Source of the DNA: an uncultured Clostridia bacterium
GTDB taxonomy: Bacteria > Bacillota > Clostridia > Oscillospirales > Oscillospiraceae
Direction of reading: 5' to 3'
Length of the DNA: 5,240 bases
Assembly (NCBI GenBank): GCA_947177115.1
Contig: CAMWTG010000204.1
Location: 1-5,240, forward strand
Under the pieces are notes generated by a model, which was not told where the DNA came from, made no database searches, and worked only from the letters and a program-made list of their open reading frames with translations. The position numbers were made by a program, and so were the translations under genes. Of this stretch, positions 4,102 through 5,240 are shown in pieces (positions within the stretch are counted from its first letter, which is position 1; every line of letters starts with the position of its first letter).

Positions 4102-5240
4102 TTATCTGACCATTGGCTGTCCAAGCCAGTGGCGCAGACACTCCATTAGCCGGAAAATGTCAAAAGGCTTTGTAATATGATCGTTCATCCCCGCCTCACG
4201 GCTAGCGGCAATGTCCTCGGCAAAGGCGTTGGCGGACATGGCCAGAATAGGGATCGTCAACGCATCCGAACGGGGCAGGCTGCGGATCGCCCGGGTGGCG
4301 TCATAGCCGTTCATCACCGGCATCTGGATGTCCATGAGGATCAAATCGTAATAGCCCGGAGATGCCGCGGCAAATCGATCAAAAGCCTCCTGGCCGTTCT
4401 CAGTGCATTCGACCGCCGCGCCTGTGTCCTGCAGCAGCTCACAGGCGATCTCCCGATTGATCTCATTGTCCTCTACCAGCAGGAACCGCCGGCCGCAGAA
4501 GGAAATGTCCTGATCTGCCGCGGGAACGCCGGGAACGTCCTCCGCAGCCTCATCGCCCTGCTGCTTCAAAAACAGCGTGACGGTAAACTGTGTGCCTTTG
4601 CCCCGCTGGCTCTTCACGGCGATATCGCCGCCCATCATGCGCACGATGTTCTGGGCGATAGTCATGCCCAGGCCGGCTCCCTCGATGGCGCCGGTCCGGG
4701 AATCTTCCGCGCGGCTGAATGGCTCGAAAATCCGCTGAACGAAAGCCTCGTCCATGCCCACCCCGTTGTCGCGGAAGACGAAGCTGTAGCAGCCATACCC
4801 ATGTTCCCGGGATTCTTTCTCCCGGACGGAAACCTCCAGCAAGCCGCCTGGCGGCGTGTATTTGATGCTGTTGCCCAGAATGTTCACAAATACCTGCTGC
4901 AGCCGGGCCGGATCGCCCCAGACAGCGCCGTGCGCCACCTCCGGGGGATCCATACGCAGATGGTGGCCCTTCTCCTGAATGGGGGAACGCAGGATAATGG
5001 CCAGCTCGCTGATCATATCGGAGATAAAAAACCGCTCCTCCGCCAGGTCGATCTTCCCCGACTCGATCTGGCTCATGTCCAGCACTTCGTTGACCAGATT
5101 GAGAAGATGGCGGCTGGAGACGGTAATCTTGTGCAGGCAGTCCAGCACCCGCTCCCGGTCGTTGATGTGGCCAACGGCAATGTTGGTCATGCCGATGATG
5201 CCGTTCATGGGGGTGCGGATGTCGTGGCTCATCCGGGAGA
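4102..5240 (-). CDS. Hybrid sensor histidine kinase / response regulator, C-terminal part (runs off the right edge)
   Basis: The C-terminal 379 or so codons of a hybrid two-component kinase. Numbering from the methionine at 5232, which is internal and not a start, the H-box is MSHDIRTPMNG with phospho-acceptor H3 in the dimerisation helix. The HATPase domain follows: N-box VFVNILGNSIKYT (114-126; N117, N121), G1 box DNGVG (155-159), F-box IFEPFSRAEDS (168-178) and G2 box GAGLGM (185-190). A linker of about 25 residues leads to a receiver domain with acidic pair E254/D255, phospho-acceptor D301 (LMDIQMP), S333 and K355 (ITKPFD). All catalytic residues are intact. The protein ends right after the receiver, with no HPt or output domain, so the phosphate must pass to a separate HPt protein or the receiver must modulate the kinase. 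The sensor and any membrane segments are outside the window. The signal is unknown. Confidence 0.95.
   Translation of the reverse strand, partial: SRMSHDIRTPMNGIIGMTNIAVGHINDRERVLDCLHKITVSSRHLLNLVNEVLDMSQIESGKIDLAEERFFISDMISELAIILRSPIQEKGHHLRMDPPEVAHGAVWGDPARLQQVFVNILGNSIKYTPPGGLLEVSVREKESREHGYGCYSFVFRDNGVGMDEAFVQRIFEPFSRAEDSRTGAIEGAGLGMTIAQNIVRMMGGDIAVKSQRGKGTQFTVTLFLKQQGDEAAEDVPGVPAADQDISFCGRRFLLVEDNEINREIACELLQDTGAAVECTENGQEAFDRFAAASPGYYDLILMDIQMPVMNGYDATRAIRSLPRSDALTIPILAMSANAFAEDIAASREAGMNDHITKPFDIFRLMECLRHWLGQPMVR

Noticed and set aside
1..5240. Mobile element, CRISPR array, tRNA or defence system
   Set aside because: No transposase or integrase motifs, no regularly spaced direct repeats, no cloverleaf, and the gaps between recognised genes are too small for hidden large genes.

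Overview
The window reads as chromosomal DNA from a GC-rich, endospore-forming clostridium. A plausible home is the Oscillospiraceae / Flavonifractor-like group, but that placement rests only on base composition and gene style. The firm evidence for a spore former is an intact spoIIAA-spoIIAB-sigF order, whose products show the diagnostic residues of the forespore sigma-F switch. All recognisable genes lie on the minus strand, so transcription runs from right (5240) to left (1).

Layout from right to left. First comes the C-terminal part of a hybrid sensor histidine kinase (4102-5240, cut by the window edge), followed by a 22-bp perfect inverted repeat that probably ends its transcript. Next is a 411-bp gene-free stretch with a good extended -10 promoter and a leader of about 150 nt. 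It is followed by a DAACS-family acidic amino acid / dicarboxylate symporter (2446-3690), closed by a clear intrinsic terminator at 2375-2409. Then comes a second promoter and a two-repeat CaCA cation/Ca2+ antiporter (1296-2255). After this is a 221-bp spacer packed with inverted repeats and sporulation control signals. Last is the spoIIA operon: spoIIAA (769-1074), spoIIAB (306-752) and the first 103 codons of sigF (1-309).

The three spoIIA genes form the standard partner-switching module. SpoIIAB is the anti-sigma factor and kinase, SpoIIAA is the anti-anti-sigma factor it phosphorylates, and sigma-F directs early forespore transcription. The spacer upstream of spoIIAA carries an exact Spo0A box. 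The box overlaps a -35-like hexamer placed 22 bp from a perfect TATAAT, which resembles Spo0A-activated sigma-A promoters such as spoIIG of Bacillus subtilis. A terminator-shaped hairpin with a T6 tail overlaps this -10 element. Read-through RNA from upstream could form it, whereas RNA started at the promoter would lack most of one arm.

The two transporters and the kinase have no demonstrated link to sporulation and appear to be independent transcription units. I found no mobile element, CRISPR array, tRNA, rRNA or wholly unknown gene system. The most interesting material is regulatory, in the spoIIA upstream region and the symporter leader.
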